From Spirochaetaceae bacterium (GTDB taxonomy: Bacteria > Spirochaetota > Spirochaetia > B11-G9): a stretch of 18,630 nt of DNA. The DNA lies in the NCBI GenBank assembly GCA_030600745.1, contig JAUVLL010000014.1, positions 1 through 18,630 on the forward strand, written 5' to 3'. Shown one piece after another: positions 8,031 through 14,730 of the stretch. Both the position numbers and the translations under genes were made by a program. The notes under the pieces are model-generated. The model made no database searches, had not been told where the DNA came from, and saw nothing but the letters and a program-made list of their open reading frames with translations. How positions within the stretch are numbered: position 1 is the stretch's first letter; each line of letters starts with the position of its first letter.

Positions 8031-8813
8031 TCAATATAAGGTATAATAAATAAGTACAATAAATGCATCTGCAAGCATGCATAGTACAAAAGACATTCCT
8101 ACTGCCTTAATAGTCATTTGAGGAATTTCTGTTGAAGATTGCTCAACTTTAAAACCGTAATAGATGGATACAACAGAAATAATTACTCCAAAAACAAGAC
8201 TTTTTATTATAGACGAAACAATATCTTCAGGATGCAGATTGTAAAGGATTTTACGAAAATATTCAGCTGCCTGTATCGGATGAATAAACTGGGTAATGAA
8301 ATACGATCCTATAAGTCCAAAAAAATTGAAATACAGATTAAGGAGTAGTAAAGAAATAGTGACACCTATAAATCTTGGAACTGCAAGGTAGCTTATAGGA
8401 TCAATACCCGCAGCAATATAGGCTTCTATTTCATGGTTTACAACATTGCTTCCTATTTCAGTTGCAATAGCTGTACCGGATCTTGCTATAATAATAAATG
8501 CACAGAGCATAGGACCAAGTTCTCTGGTAATTATTGTAATTAGAATAGGGTATATTAGATCTCCCTGTCCAAACTGTGGTAGTATTCCTACTCCCTGAAT
8601 TATAATAACAGCTCCAAGAGCAATGGCAATAAGGGAAATATTAGTTAAGGCCTGTACACCGGTGAAAAGAATCTGCATGGTTAGAACTTTCCTTCCCACC
8701 TGCCCCTTTCGGGCAAATCCAATTGTGGCTTTCATTATCTGAAAGAAAAATCCCAATCCATAAAGCAGAGCTTTTATATGATTAATCATCCACCGGCCAA
8801 GTTTGCCAAGCAT
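8031..8813 (-). CDS. MlaE-like ABC permease
   Basis: This 260-residue inner-membrane permease of the MlaE/YrbE family has five or six hydrophobic segments. Conserved stretches include ISLIAIALGAVIIIQG, TIITRELGPMLCAFIIIARSGTAIATEIG, EIEAYIAAGIDPISYLAVPR and the C-terminal GVIISVVSIYYGF. I chose the ATG at 8813 rather than the in-frame ATG at 8939. It is preceded by a textbook AGGAGG (8823-8818) at 4 bases spacing, gives the usual family length of about 260 residues, and begins MLGKLGRWMINHIK as expected for the amphipathic N-terminal helix. The 42 upstream codons look like translated RNA-leader sequence. It is first in a run with the ATPase and MCE protein, the core of a phospholipid transport complex. 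Confidence 0.93.
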   Translation of the reverse strand: MLGKLGRWMINHIKALLYGLGFFFQIMKATIGFARKGQVGRKVLTMQILFTGVQALTNISLIAIALGAVIIIQGVGILPQFGQGDLIYPILITIITRELGPMLCAFIIIARSGTAIATEIGSNVVNHEIEAYIAAGIDPISYLAVPRFIGVTISLLLLNLYFNFFGLIGSYFITQFIHPIQAAEYFRKILYNLHPEDIVSSIIKSLVFGVIISVVSIYYGFKVEQSSTEIPQMTIKAVGMSFVLCMLADAFIVLIYYTLY

Positions 8814-8948
8814 TATGCCTCCTGGGTTGCTGAGATCGTTCCTCAGGACTTTGTCCTTCCGGTACGACTCATTGGCGAGCAGCCAACTTGTTGGCGACCA
8901 GCCTGTTAAAATAGTAATGGAAATGACGTCTTCCTTCAATACTATTTT
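8814..8948 (-). promoter_or_regulatory. Structured 5' leader of mlaE (candidate cis-regulatory RNA)
   Basis: On the minus strand the gap between the PHP gene and mlaE carries consecutive hairpins up to the ribosome binding site. (a) AAAATAGTA/TACTATTTT (8948-8940 with 8916-8908), enclosing GGAA/TTCC. (b) GCCAA-CAAG-TTGGC (8895-8882). (c) AGGAC-AAA-GTCCT (8857-8845), inside a TCGT/ACGA outer stem (8867-8864 with 8839-8836). (d) CTGAG/CTCAG (8846-8842 with 8834-8830), which overlaps (c) by two bases and so excludes it. A CTGG/CCAG pair (8901-8898 with 8825-8822) would cover the first bases of AGGAGG. Two near-identical 14-mers, TGGTCGCCAACAAG and TGCTCGCCAATGAG, lie at 8900-8887 and 8881-8868. 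I do not match it to a known riboswitch class. Confidence 0.55.
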
Positions 8949-8977
8949 TTGTGGTTGATCAGCCTTACAATCTATTC

Positions 8978-9799
8978 TTATCTTAAGAGTTCCTCAGGGA
9001 GAAATTCATCAGAGATAATACCTAGTTTTGCAGTTTTACCCAGCTTAACGAAGGGTTTATTTCCCCCATGAAAATCTGATCCGCCAGTAATCATACATCC
9101 CTTTTCTTTTCCGTATTTTAAAAGTCTTTTTGTCATATTTCTTTTTGTGCCTGAATGAACAGCTTCGATACCATCAATGCCTGATGCAATCCAGTTATCA
9201 AGTTTCTCTAAAAGAGCGTTGAAATTTACAGGAATGTTAAGAGGGTGTGCAACTACAGCATATGCTCCGCAGTAATGGATAAAATCAATTGCTGACTCAA
9301 GAGATATAGTTTCCCGTGGCATATAGAAAGGTTTTCCCCATGTAAGATATTTGGTAAAAGCATCATTCATGCTGTTAGCATGACCATTAGAAACCAGCCA
9401 GGAAGCAAAATGGGGACGTCCAATAGTCCCTTTTGTTAGCAGTTTTAAATCATCATATCTAATGTTAAGACCCTGAACATTCATAAGTTCTATAATTTTA
9501 GTATTTCTAACTTTGCGTTTTTTATTAATTTCCTGCAGAATAGGAGCATTTTCCCAGTTTTTTAGACCCAATCCCAGAATATGGAGTTCTCCCGGTTTAT
9601 GGGTAACTGATAACTCAATCCCTGGAATAAATCTAACATTTTTGTTTTCTGCAGCTTTCAGCCCCTCTGCGAGGCCTCCTGTTGTATCATGATCTGTAAT
9701 AGCAATAGCCTTCAAGAATAGGTTTTCGGACTTTTCGATTAATTCTGATGGAGAAAAAGTGCCATCAGAAAAGTGAGAGTGTGTGTGTAGATCTATCAT
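8978..9799 (-). CDS. PHP-domain phosphoesterase
   Basis: This 273-residue cytoplasmic protein of the polymerase-and-histidinol-phosphatase (PHP) superfamily starts MIDLHTHSHFSDG. Metal-site motifs are all present: H5 and H7 (DLHTHS), D12 (SDG), TDHD (D36, H37), GIELS (E62), GRPHFA (H130), VVAHP (H185) and GGSDFHG (D242, H244). Relatives (YciV/RNase AM type) act on 3',5'-nucleoside bisphosphates or trim short RNA 5' ends with Mn2+; the exact substrate here is not shown. The start is fixed by the metal-binding HTH motif at residue 5, although no clear Shine-Dalgarno precedes it. The gene ends 164 bases before mlaE and could share its transcript through the structured leader. Confidence 0.88.
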   Translation of the reverse strand: MIDLHTHSHFSDGTFSPSELIEKSENLFLKAIAITDHDTTGGLAEGLKAAENKNVRFIPGIELSVTHKPGELHILGLGLKNWENAPILQEINKKRKVRNTKIIELMNVQGLNIRYDDLKLLTKGTIGRPHFASWLVSNGHANSMNDAFTKYLTWGKPFYMPRETISLESAIDFIHYCGAYAVVAHPLNIPVNFNALLEKLDNWIASGIDGIEAVHSGTKRNMTKRLLKYGKEKGCMITGGSDFHGGNKPFVKLGKTAKLGIISDEFLPEELLR

Positions 9800-9843
9800 A
9801 GAGTTCTTAATATAATAAAAAAATGGGTAACGGTATAGTAGGG

Positions 9844-9882
9844 GCAGTCACGCAGGATCGATTTATCGACCCTCGTGGCTGC
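9844..9882 (-). repeat. Long hairpin in the PHP gene upstream region
   Basis: GCAGTCACG (9844-9852) pairs with CGTGGCTGC (9874-9882) with one G-U. The stem continues inward with AGG/CCT (9854-9856 with 9871-9873) and TCGA/TCGA (9858-9861 with 9866-9869). It is the most GC-rich patch in an AT-rich gap and ends 44 bases before the PHP ATG. No U-run follows on either strand, so it is not an obvious terminator. It could be a leader RNA hairpin or a protein-binding palindrome. Confidence 0.55.
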
Positions 9883-10068
9883 ACATACATATAAAAAAAG
9901 AATGATGAGTACAGTAATCCCTGTCGATAAATAAAAGATAGTTGTTTAGTAGATTTTGTTGTTTTTTTTGAAATAGCTTGTTTTTGGCTATTTTGCGCCA
10001 TATTTTTATACATATTTAAGTTAGGAGCTATTATAACATTCAAAATGTGGAACAGCGCAAAAAGCTTG

Positions 10069-10097
10069 TTGACATAAAAAATTGTGGAAAGTACAAT
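10069..10097 (+). promoter_or_regulatory. Sigma-70 type promoter of the cNMP gene pair
   Basis: TTGACA (10069-10074), a 17-base spacer and TACAAT (10092-10097) give a near-consensus promoter. Transcription should start near 10104, leaving a leader of about 19 bases containing AGGAG (10113-10117) five bases before the ATG at 10123. Confidence 0.75.
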
Positions 10098-10099
10098 TT
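10079..10099 (+). promoter_or_regulatory. Candidate operator overlapping the -10 of the cNMP pair
   Basis: AAATTGT (10079-10085) and ACAATTT (10093-10099) are perfect 7-base inverted arms around a 7-base centre, lying directly over the -10 element. The position suggests repression, possibly autoregulation by the Crp/Fnr protein encoded second in the operon. It does not match the E. coli TGTGA-N6-TCACA site. Confidence 0.4.
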
Positions 10100-10122
10100 G
10101 AGGTAAGCAAACAGGAGATACC

Positions 10123-11094
10123 ATGCCTAAGGCCGTCAATTATAAGACCAATTCCATTGTATATTTTAAGGGTGATATTAATGAAAAAATATATATACTT
10201 AACAATGGACGTGTCAGTTTAAATTATAATGATATTGAAACCGGTCAGGAGATGCATGATTTAATAAAAACCGGTGAGTTTTTTGGTGTTAAGTCAGCTA
10301 TGGGAAAGTATCCAAGAGAGGAAACGGCCGTAGTCCTTCAGGATTCTTCAATGATAGCCTTTTCAGTTGCAGAATTTGAGCAAATTGTATTACAGAATAC
10401 GCGTATAATGATAAAGATGCTAAAGGTTTTTTCAAATCAGCTTCGGAGAATCCATAAACAGGTAAGAAATCTGTTAAAGAGCGGAAATGATGTAGTGGAT
10501 CCTGAAACAGGTTTGTATAATATTGGTGAGTATTATTTAAAAGTCAGTAAGCAGAAACAAGCTGTTTATGCTCTAAGACGTTATTTAACCTATTATCCTT
10601 CAGGCAAGCATTCTGCTGAGGCATCGAAACTCCTCGATGCAGCTGAGAGTGGTGCTGCACCTTCTTTCAGTACTCCGCCTGCAAGCAGTTCCCGTGAACC
10701 GGGAAGTGATCTGTCTGATGTGGAAAAATCTTATTACAATGCTGTAAGTTTGTTCAGTCAGGAAAAATTTAAAGAAGCCCTTTCTGAATTTCAGAAGATA
10801 ATTGAAGATGGTGCTGATGGAGAATATGAGGCTAAAGCCAGATATGAAATTGGTCGTTGTTATTATAATCTTCAAAAATACGATATATGTATTAAGCATT
10901 TTACTTCACTTATACAAAAATACCCAAAGCATCCTGATATTATTGATGCCCTTTACTATGTAGGCAAAAGTTATGAAGGAACTGGAAATAAAGAAAAGGC
11001 GGCAGGTTTTCTGAAAAAGGTTATTTCAATGGCAAGAGATGAAGCCCACGTCATGCGTAAGGCCAGGAAAGCTCTTAAAGGATTAGGGGGATAA
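10123..11094 (+). CDS. Cyclic nucleotide-binding-fold protein fused to TPR repeats
   Basis: In this 323-residue protein, residues 1-115 form a cNMP-binding (CAP_ED) beta-roll: SIVYFKGDINEKIYILNNGRVSL, then TGEFFGVKSAM...PREETAVVL. A helix follows (FSNQLRRIHKQVRNLL) in place of a DNA-binding HTH. After a Ser/Pro-rich linker (about 175-200) come TPR-like repeats similar to YbgF/CpoB (about 203-320): YYNAVSLFSQEKFKEALSEF, ARYEIGRCYYNLQKYDICIK and ALYYVGKSYEGTGNKEKAAG. The phosphate-binding cassette has lost the conserved Glu (FFGV where FGE is expected) but keeps an Arg (PREETA), so ligand binding is doubtful. It has a strong promoter and AGGAG ribosome site. The next gene starts 7 bases after its stop, so the pair is probably one functional unit. 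This architecture is typical of spirochaetes. Confidence 0.85.
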   Translation: MPKAVNYKTNSIVYFKGDINEKIYILNNGRVSLNYNDIETGQEMHDLIKTGEFFGVKSAMGKYPREETAVVLQDSSMIAFSVAEFEQIVLQNTRIMIKMLKVFSNQLRRIHKQVRNLLKSGNDVVDPETGLYNIGEYYLKVSKQKQAVYALRRYLTYYPSGKHSAEASKLLDAAESGAAPSFSTPPASSSREPGSDLSDVEKSYYNAVSLFSQEKFKEALSEFQKIIEDGADGEYEAKARYEIGRCYYNLQKYDICIKHFTSLIQKYPKHPDIIDALYYVGKSYEGTGNKEKAAGFLKKVISMARDEAHVMRKARKALKGLGG

Positions 11095-11100
11095 ATCATT

Positions 11101-11751
11101 ATGGCTCTTGATCTTTCTATGTTTAACAGATTTGCAGTTAATTTTCAGGCAGGTGATATAATATTTTGTGAGCATGAACCGGGAGATAATTTTTATCTTA
11201 TTCAATCCGGGCGTGTTCAAATTGTTAAGATTATTGATGATCTGGAAAAAATAATTGATATACTTCAGCCGGGGGAGCTTTTTGGAGAAATGGCAATTCT
11301 TGAAGAAGCACCCCGATCTGCATCTGCTGTGTCTTTGGATACTGTTAAAGCACTGGAATTTAACCGTGAGAATTTTGAGATTCTTATGAAAGGAACTCCC
11401 CAGATAGCTTTAAAGCTGCTGAAACTTTTTACAAAACGCATATATGATCAAAAACGCAGATTTTTAATTTTGACTTTGGATGACCCTCAGGCCAAGATTG
11501 CCGACGTATTTCTTATGCTTTCAGAAACACAACCAGTCAGTGATAACAGTGCAAACGAACGGACTTTTATGACTACAGTTGAAGATATTGCCCACTGGGC
11601 AGGTGTATCTCCCAGTGAGAGTAAGCGTATTCTTGGCCATTTTGCCGGTCAGCGACGTCTGGAAATATTTCCGGATAAGATAATTGTACAAAATATTAAT
11701 GATTTTGCACGTTTTGTCAGTTCCAAACGCCGTTCCCAGGTATCGGAATAG
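11101..11751 (+). CDS. Crp/Fnr-family transcriptional regulator
   Basis: This 216-residue protein has an N-terminal cNMP domain (about 8-115) with an intact phosphate-binding cassette, FGEMAILEEAPRSASA (61-76), matching the G-E...R-(S/A)-A pattern of cAMP/cGMP binders. A dimerisation helix follows (about 103-140). The C-terminal winged helix (about 155-205) has TTVEDIAHWAGVSPSESKRILGHF as its HTH and a short wing. No Fnr-type cysteine cluster is present, so it is not an Fe-S oxygen sensor. AGGGGG upstream serves as ribosome site at somewhat long spacing. It is co-transcribed with the cNMP-TPR gene. It probably senses a cyclic nucleotide and regulates transcription; targets are not shown, though the inverted repeat at 10079-10099 is a candidate. 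Confidence 0.9.
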   Translation: MALDLSMFNRFAVNFQAGDIIFCEHEPGDNFYLIQSGRVQIVKIIDDLEKIIDILQPGELFGEMAILEEAPRSASAVSLDTVKALEFNRENFEILMKGTPQIALKLLKLFTKRIYDQKRRFLILTLDDPQAKIADVFLMLSETQPVSDNSANERTFMTTVEDIAHWAGVSPSESKRILGHFAGQRRLEIFPDKIIVQNINDFARFVSSKRRSQVSE

Positions 11752-11767
11752 ACATATTGAATCTTAT

Positions 11768-13015
11768 CTAATCAATCTTTTTCAGTATCAATGTGGAATT
11801 ATGTCCGCCAAAACCGAATGAGTTCGACATAACAACCCTGACTTCTTTCTCTACAATATCTGTGTTAATGCAGGTAAGAGAAATTTCAGGATCCAGGTTC
11901 TCAATGTTGATATTTGCCGGAATTTTCCCTTCCTTAATTGTCATTGCACATATTATTGCTTCCAGTCCAGCTGTTGCACCCAGAAGATGTCCATGCATTG
12001 ATTTAGTGGAACCTACACACACATTATCCTGTTTACCTTTAAGGAGCTTATAAACAGCTTTGCATTCCGCTATATCTCCAACAGGAGTGGATGTTCCATG
12101 TGTATTTATATAGTCTATTTCTTCGCTTGAAATACCGGCCTGACTGAGAGCCATTTCCATAGAAAGAAGTGCCCCGCCTCCCTCAGGGTCCGGAGCGACA
12201 AAATCATACGCATCTCCTGACATACCTGCAGAAGCAATTTCACAAATTATATTTGCACCTCTTGCCTTTGCATGATCATAGTCCTCAAGTACAAGTACAC
12301 TTGAACCTTCGCTCATAACAAAACCATCTCTATCTTTGTCGAAAGGTCTTGAAGCTGTTTTTGGATCGTCATTTCTACTGGATATTGCACGCATATTAGA
12401 AAAGCCGGCAACTGCCAGTTCTACAACAGTTCCTTCTGAACCTCCTGCAAACATAACATCAGCCATTCCTGATTTTATCAGCATCATTGCAATAGCAATA
12501 GCATGGTTGGAAGTCGCACATGCAGTCTGGGTACTCAAATTGGGACCACGAAAACCATAGAGCATACTAATAAAGCCAGCTGCTATATTTCCAATTGACA
12601 TAGGAATATAGAAAGGGCTAACTCTTCGGGGGCCTTTAGTGGAAAGAGCAACAGCATTATCAGCCTGTACTTTCAAACCTCCAATTCCACTTCCCATTGC
12701 GATTCCGATTCTGTCCGGATTCTTTTTAATATCCAGTCCGGATGATTCAACAGCTTCTTTCATACCTGCAACAGCATAATGCACAAACAGGTCTGCTCTT
12801 TTTGCAGATTTTAACTGATCTTCTGTATAGTACTGCCTATAATCAAAATCTTTAATTTCACCGGCAATTTTAGTTGCCAGATTTGATGGATCAAAGTGCG
12901 TAATTGGTCCAATACCTGATTTTCCGGCAAGTACCTTAGCCCATGTATCAGATACATTCATACCAAGGGGGTTTACTGTGCCCATGCCAGTCAGAACAAC
13001 TCGTTTTTCTTCCAT
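11768..13015 (-). CDS. fabF: 3-oxoacyl-[acyl-carrier-protein] synthase II
   Basis: This 415-residue condensing enzyme of fatty-acid elongation joins malonyl-ACP to acyl-ACP. Active-site residues are at C166 (TACATS), H306 (NTHGTSTPVGD), K338 (STKSMHGH) and H343, offset by three from E. coli FabF C163/H303/K335/H340. The C-terminal SNSFGFGGHN loop is intact. I chose the ATG at 13015 (MEEKRVVLTGMG), which has AAGGA upstream and the family's usual N terminus; an ATG at 13057 would add 14 unlikely residues. It stands alone here, without acpP, fabD or fabG, and converges with the Crp/Fnr gene only 16 bases away. A TATAAT (13069-13064, minus) upstream is a possible -10 with a poor -35. Confidence 0.95.
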   Translation of the reverse strand: MEEKRVVLTGMGTVNPLGMNVSDTWAKVLAGKSGIGPITHFDPSNLATKIAGEIKDFDYRQYYTEDQLKSAKRADLFVHYAVAGMKEAVESSGLDIKKNPDRIGIAMGSGIGGLKVQADNAVALSTKGPRRVSPFYIPMSIGNIAAGFISMLYGFRGPNLSTQTACATSNHAIAIAMMLIKSGMADVMFAGGSEGTVVELAVAGFSNMRAISSRNDDPKTASRPFDKDRDGFVMSEGSSVLVLEDYDHAKARGANIICEIASAGMSGDAYDFVAPDPEGGGALLSMEMALSQAGISSEEIDYINTHGTSTPVGDIAECKAVYKLLKGKQDNVCVGSTKSMHGHLLGATAGLEAIICAMTIKEGKIPANINIENLDPEISLTCINTDIVEKEVRVVMSNSFGFGGHNSTLILKKID

Positions 13016-13116
13016 TTTAATTCCTTCTGTTTTAATTTTAAAAAATAAATATATCATCTACCAATTATATTAACTTCCAGAATTATCCATAATACTTGTG
13101 CAATTGTCTGAATATA

Positions 13117-13153
13117 AATACTATTGAAAAGTATTCTGATTTAGGTTTATAGT
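13117..13153 (+). promoter_or_regulatory. Candidate promoter and inverted repeat of the AraC-type gene
   Basis: TTGAAA (13124-13129), an 18-base spacer and TATAGT (13148-13153) form a reasonable sigma-70 promoter. Its expected start is near 13160, only about 3 bases before the ATG at 13163. AATACT (13117-13122) and AGTATT (13130-13135) form an inverted repeat over the -35, a plausible operator. No Shine-Dalgarno is visible, so the transcript may be leaderless. Confidence 0.4.
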
Positions 13154-13162
13154 TATTTTAAG

Positions 13163-13999
13163 ATGAAACTTCTATTTTTTATCAGTAATATCGAACTTAA
13201 CGAACAGAACAATGGAGATTTGCATCTACATAGTCACTTGCAGCATGAAATGATTTATTGTTATGAAGGTGAATCAGATTATATTAATGCCGGAGATTTG
13301 CTGTTTTATCCGGCGGGGCAGGAACATAAGCTAAGTTGTATTCCCGGAAAAACTTTGAAATTAAAGCAGATCTATTTTGATGAGGAGCTTTTCTCTTCTT
13401 CTGTACATATGGAGAAAGACGCGCTTTTTGTTCTTGGCCAGATAAAACTTTACCTGAAATTCAACAATAGTGTCAGTCTTTCAAAAATAGGTTCGGAAAG
13501 AGTTGGGAAGCTGTTTGAGAGTATGGAGTGGGAGTTTAAGAATCGATATCATGGTTACTCCTGGACTATACGTTTGAAACTAATTGAACTTCTTGTTACT
13601 CTTATGCGGGACAGAGAATTTATAATACCTATAGCAAGGGAAATTGCAAAACCTCTGTCTAACAGTCATATTCAGGATGTAATTTTTTATATCAATACCA
13701 ACTACATGAACAGTATAACAATAGATACAGTACTTAAATTTTGTCCCTTAAGCCGAAGCCACTTTCATGCACTTTTTAAACAGGAAACCGGTACTACCTT
13801 TATACAATATCTGAATAAGATTCGCTGCCATCGTGCAGAGGAACTTCTGACCACTACCAGCGATTCTATTCTGGATATATCTTTAAAATGCGGGTTTAAT
13901 AATCTTAGCCATTTCGGTCATACGTTTAATGCTATTACAGGTATGGCTCCTGGTATCTATAGGAAAGAAGCTTCCATCCACTCTTCAGTTTTGCTATAA
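13163..13999 (+). CDS. AraC-family transcriptional regulator
   Basis: This 278-residue protein has an N-terminal cupin-like effector domain (about 15-80): DLHLHSHLQHEMIYCYEGES and AGDLLFYPAGQEHKL. The C-terminal AraC DNA-binding domain (about 168-270) has two helix-turn-helices. The first is around SITIDTVLKFCPLSRSHFHALFKQETG. The second is around SILDISLKCGFNNLSHFGHTFNAITGMAPGIYRKE, which matches the second-HTH signature 'I..IA...GF.....F.R.FK...G.SP..YR'. Such proteins usually activate carbohydrate or stress genes in response to a small molecule. It has no obvious co-transcribed partner: the next plus-strand gene starts 102 bases later and belongs to a different type of module. Target and ligand are unknown. 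Confidence 0.9.
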   Translation: MKLLFFISNIELNEQNNGDLHLHSHLQHEMIYCYEGESDYINAGDLLFYPAGQEHKLSCIPGKTLKLKQIYFDEELFSSSVHMEKDALFVLGQIKLYLKFNNSVSLSKIGSERVGKLFESMEWEFKNRYHGYSWTIRLKLIELLVTLMRDREFIIPIAREIAKPLSNSHIQDVIFYINTNYMNSITIDTVLKFCPLSRSHFHALFKQETGTTFIQYLNKIRCHRAEELLTTTSDSILDISLKCGFNNLSHFGHTFNAITGMAPGIYRKEASIHSSVLL

Positions 14000-14101
14000 T
14001 TATTACTTGATCTATAGCAGATATTTCATGAAAATTATTGAAAAAATTCTATGAAGTTGTAACTTTTTATCATGATTATGTTAAGATAAGTTGAGGTGAA
14101 A

Positions 14102-14287
14102 ATGGATAAAACAATTATAAAAAAGATTGAATTAAAAAACCTGAAAAGTGACTTTGAGTATTGGCAGACACAACCTATAAGTTCAAGATTAGCAACCCTA
14201 CAGAAAATAAGAGAAGAATATATAGGATGGAAATATGATAATAGACAGAAATTTCAAAGAATTTATTCAGTTATTAAACAAAAATAA
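14102..14287 (+). CDS. Small partner protein of the nucleotidyltransferase module
   Basis: This 61-residue charged protein starts MDKTIIKKIELKNLKSDFEYW and continues with PISSRLATLQKIREEYIGW, ending KFQRIYSVIKQK. The ATG at 14102 is preceded by GAGG at 5 bases spacing, better than a GTG at 14096. The pattern 'DF.[YF]W....[PS]...R[LI]....[LI]R..Y..W' is one I associate with short proteins that precede small nucleotidyltransferases in many bacteria. Its last 53 bases overlap the nucleotidyltransferase start in another frame, so the two are translationally coupled. No HEPN Rx4-6H motif and no HTH is visible. A toxin-antitoxin role is plausible by architecture but not shown; which partner would be toxic is unclear. 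Confidence 0.75.
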   Translation: MDKTIIKKIELKNLKSDFEYWQTQPISSRLATLQKIREEYIGWKYDNRQKFQRIYSVIKQK

Positions 14288-14675
14288 TGTAAAATATCTA
14301 ATTGTGGGAGGATATGCTGTAGCTTTGCATGGACATCCTCGGTATACAAAAGATCTGGATATATGGATTTATGTTGACATAGACAATGCCGAAAGATTGA
14401 TTACTTCTCTGCATGAGTTTGGTTTTAACTCTCTTGATCTTAAATCTGATGATTTTCTAACTTATGGAAAGGTAGTGCAGCTGGGAAATCCTCCAAATAG
14501 AATTGATTTACTTACTTCGGTGGATGGTGTTGAGTTTAATTCCTGTTATAAATCAAAATTCGAAGTTGAAATTGAAGGTCTGAAAATAGATTTTATTAGT
14601 TTAGAAGATCTAAGGAAAAATAAAAAAGCTTCCGGCAGATATCAGGATTTAGCCGATTTGGAGAATCTGGAGTAA
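14235..14675 (+). CDS. MNT-type nucleotidyltransferase (DUF6036-like)
   Basis: This 146-residue protein has a minimal nucleotidyltransferase fold. YLIVGGYAVALHGHPRYTKD leads into LDIW, giving the G-G/S turn (G25-G26) and the catalytic DxD (D40, D42). A third acidic position is likely in the later strand GLKIDFISLEDL. The end, LRKNKKASGRYQDLADLENL, is strongly typical of this family. Related MNT proteins transfer AMP or NMP to a partner, as in MNT/HEPN antitoxins and AbiEii-like toxins. The start ATG at 14235 lies inside the preceding small gene, with a purine-rich GGATGGAAAT upstream. Spread and function of this particular pair are not something I can determine from sequence alone. Confidence 0.88.
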   Translation: MIIDRNFKEFIQLLNKNNVKYLIVGGYAVALHGHPRYTKDLDIWIYVDIDNAERLITSLHEFGFNSLDLKSDDFLTYGKVVQLGNPPNRIDLLTSVDGVEFNSCYKSKFEVEIEGLKIDFISLEDLRKNKKASGRYQDLADLENLE

Positions 14676-14730
14676 AGAGAATAATTTGATTTTACTGACT
14701 CTTCCTCAATCTCTCTTTAATATTAGAAAT

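Larger units (their letters stand above)
9800..10122. other. Intergenic region between divergent PHP and cNMP-TPR genes
   Basis: This 323-base gap contains no convincing gene. It holds a long hairpin (9844-9882) and the sequence GTCGATAAAT (9923-9932), an inverted copy of ATTTATCGAC (9861-9870). A T-rich tract (9951-9969) is followed by an AAATAGC/GCTATTT inverted repeat (9971-9977 with 9987-9993). On the right side lies the plus-strand promoter at 10069-10097. An open frame on the minus strand across the gap translates to low-complexity AT-derived sequence and is not credible. Confidence 0.7.

Noticed and set aside
8814..8939. 42-residue N-terminal extension of the MlaE-like protein
   Set aside because: The ATG at 8813 has an ideal AGGAGG and gives normal family length. 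The extension coincides with strongly paired RNA hairpins and has no family similarity that I can see.
8814..8948. Hammerhead ribozyme core in the mlaE leader (a CTGAGGA match to CUGANGA)
   Set aside because: The required GAAA segment and flanking stems I-III are not present in the right order.
9951..9993. T-rich tract and AAATAGC/GCTATTT repeat as a terminator
   Set aside because: No gene ends toward it on either strand, the stem is AT-rich, and the T-tract precedes rather than follows the stem on the plus strand.
9807..10139. 110-codon minus-strand open frame across the intergenic region
   Set aside because: Its translation is AT-derived low complexity, it overlaps the clear promoter and start of the cNMP-TPR gene, and no ribosome site supports it.
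11752..11767. Bidirectional terminator between the Crp/Fnr gene and fabF
   Set aside because: Only 16 bases separate the stop codons and no stable stem is visible there.
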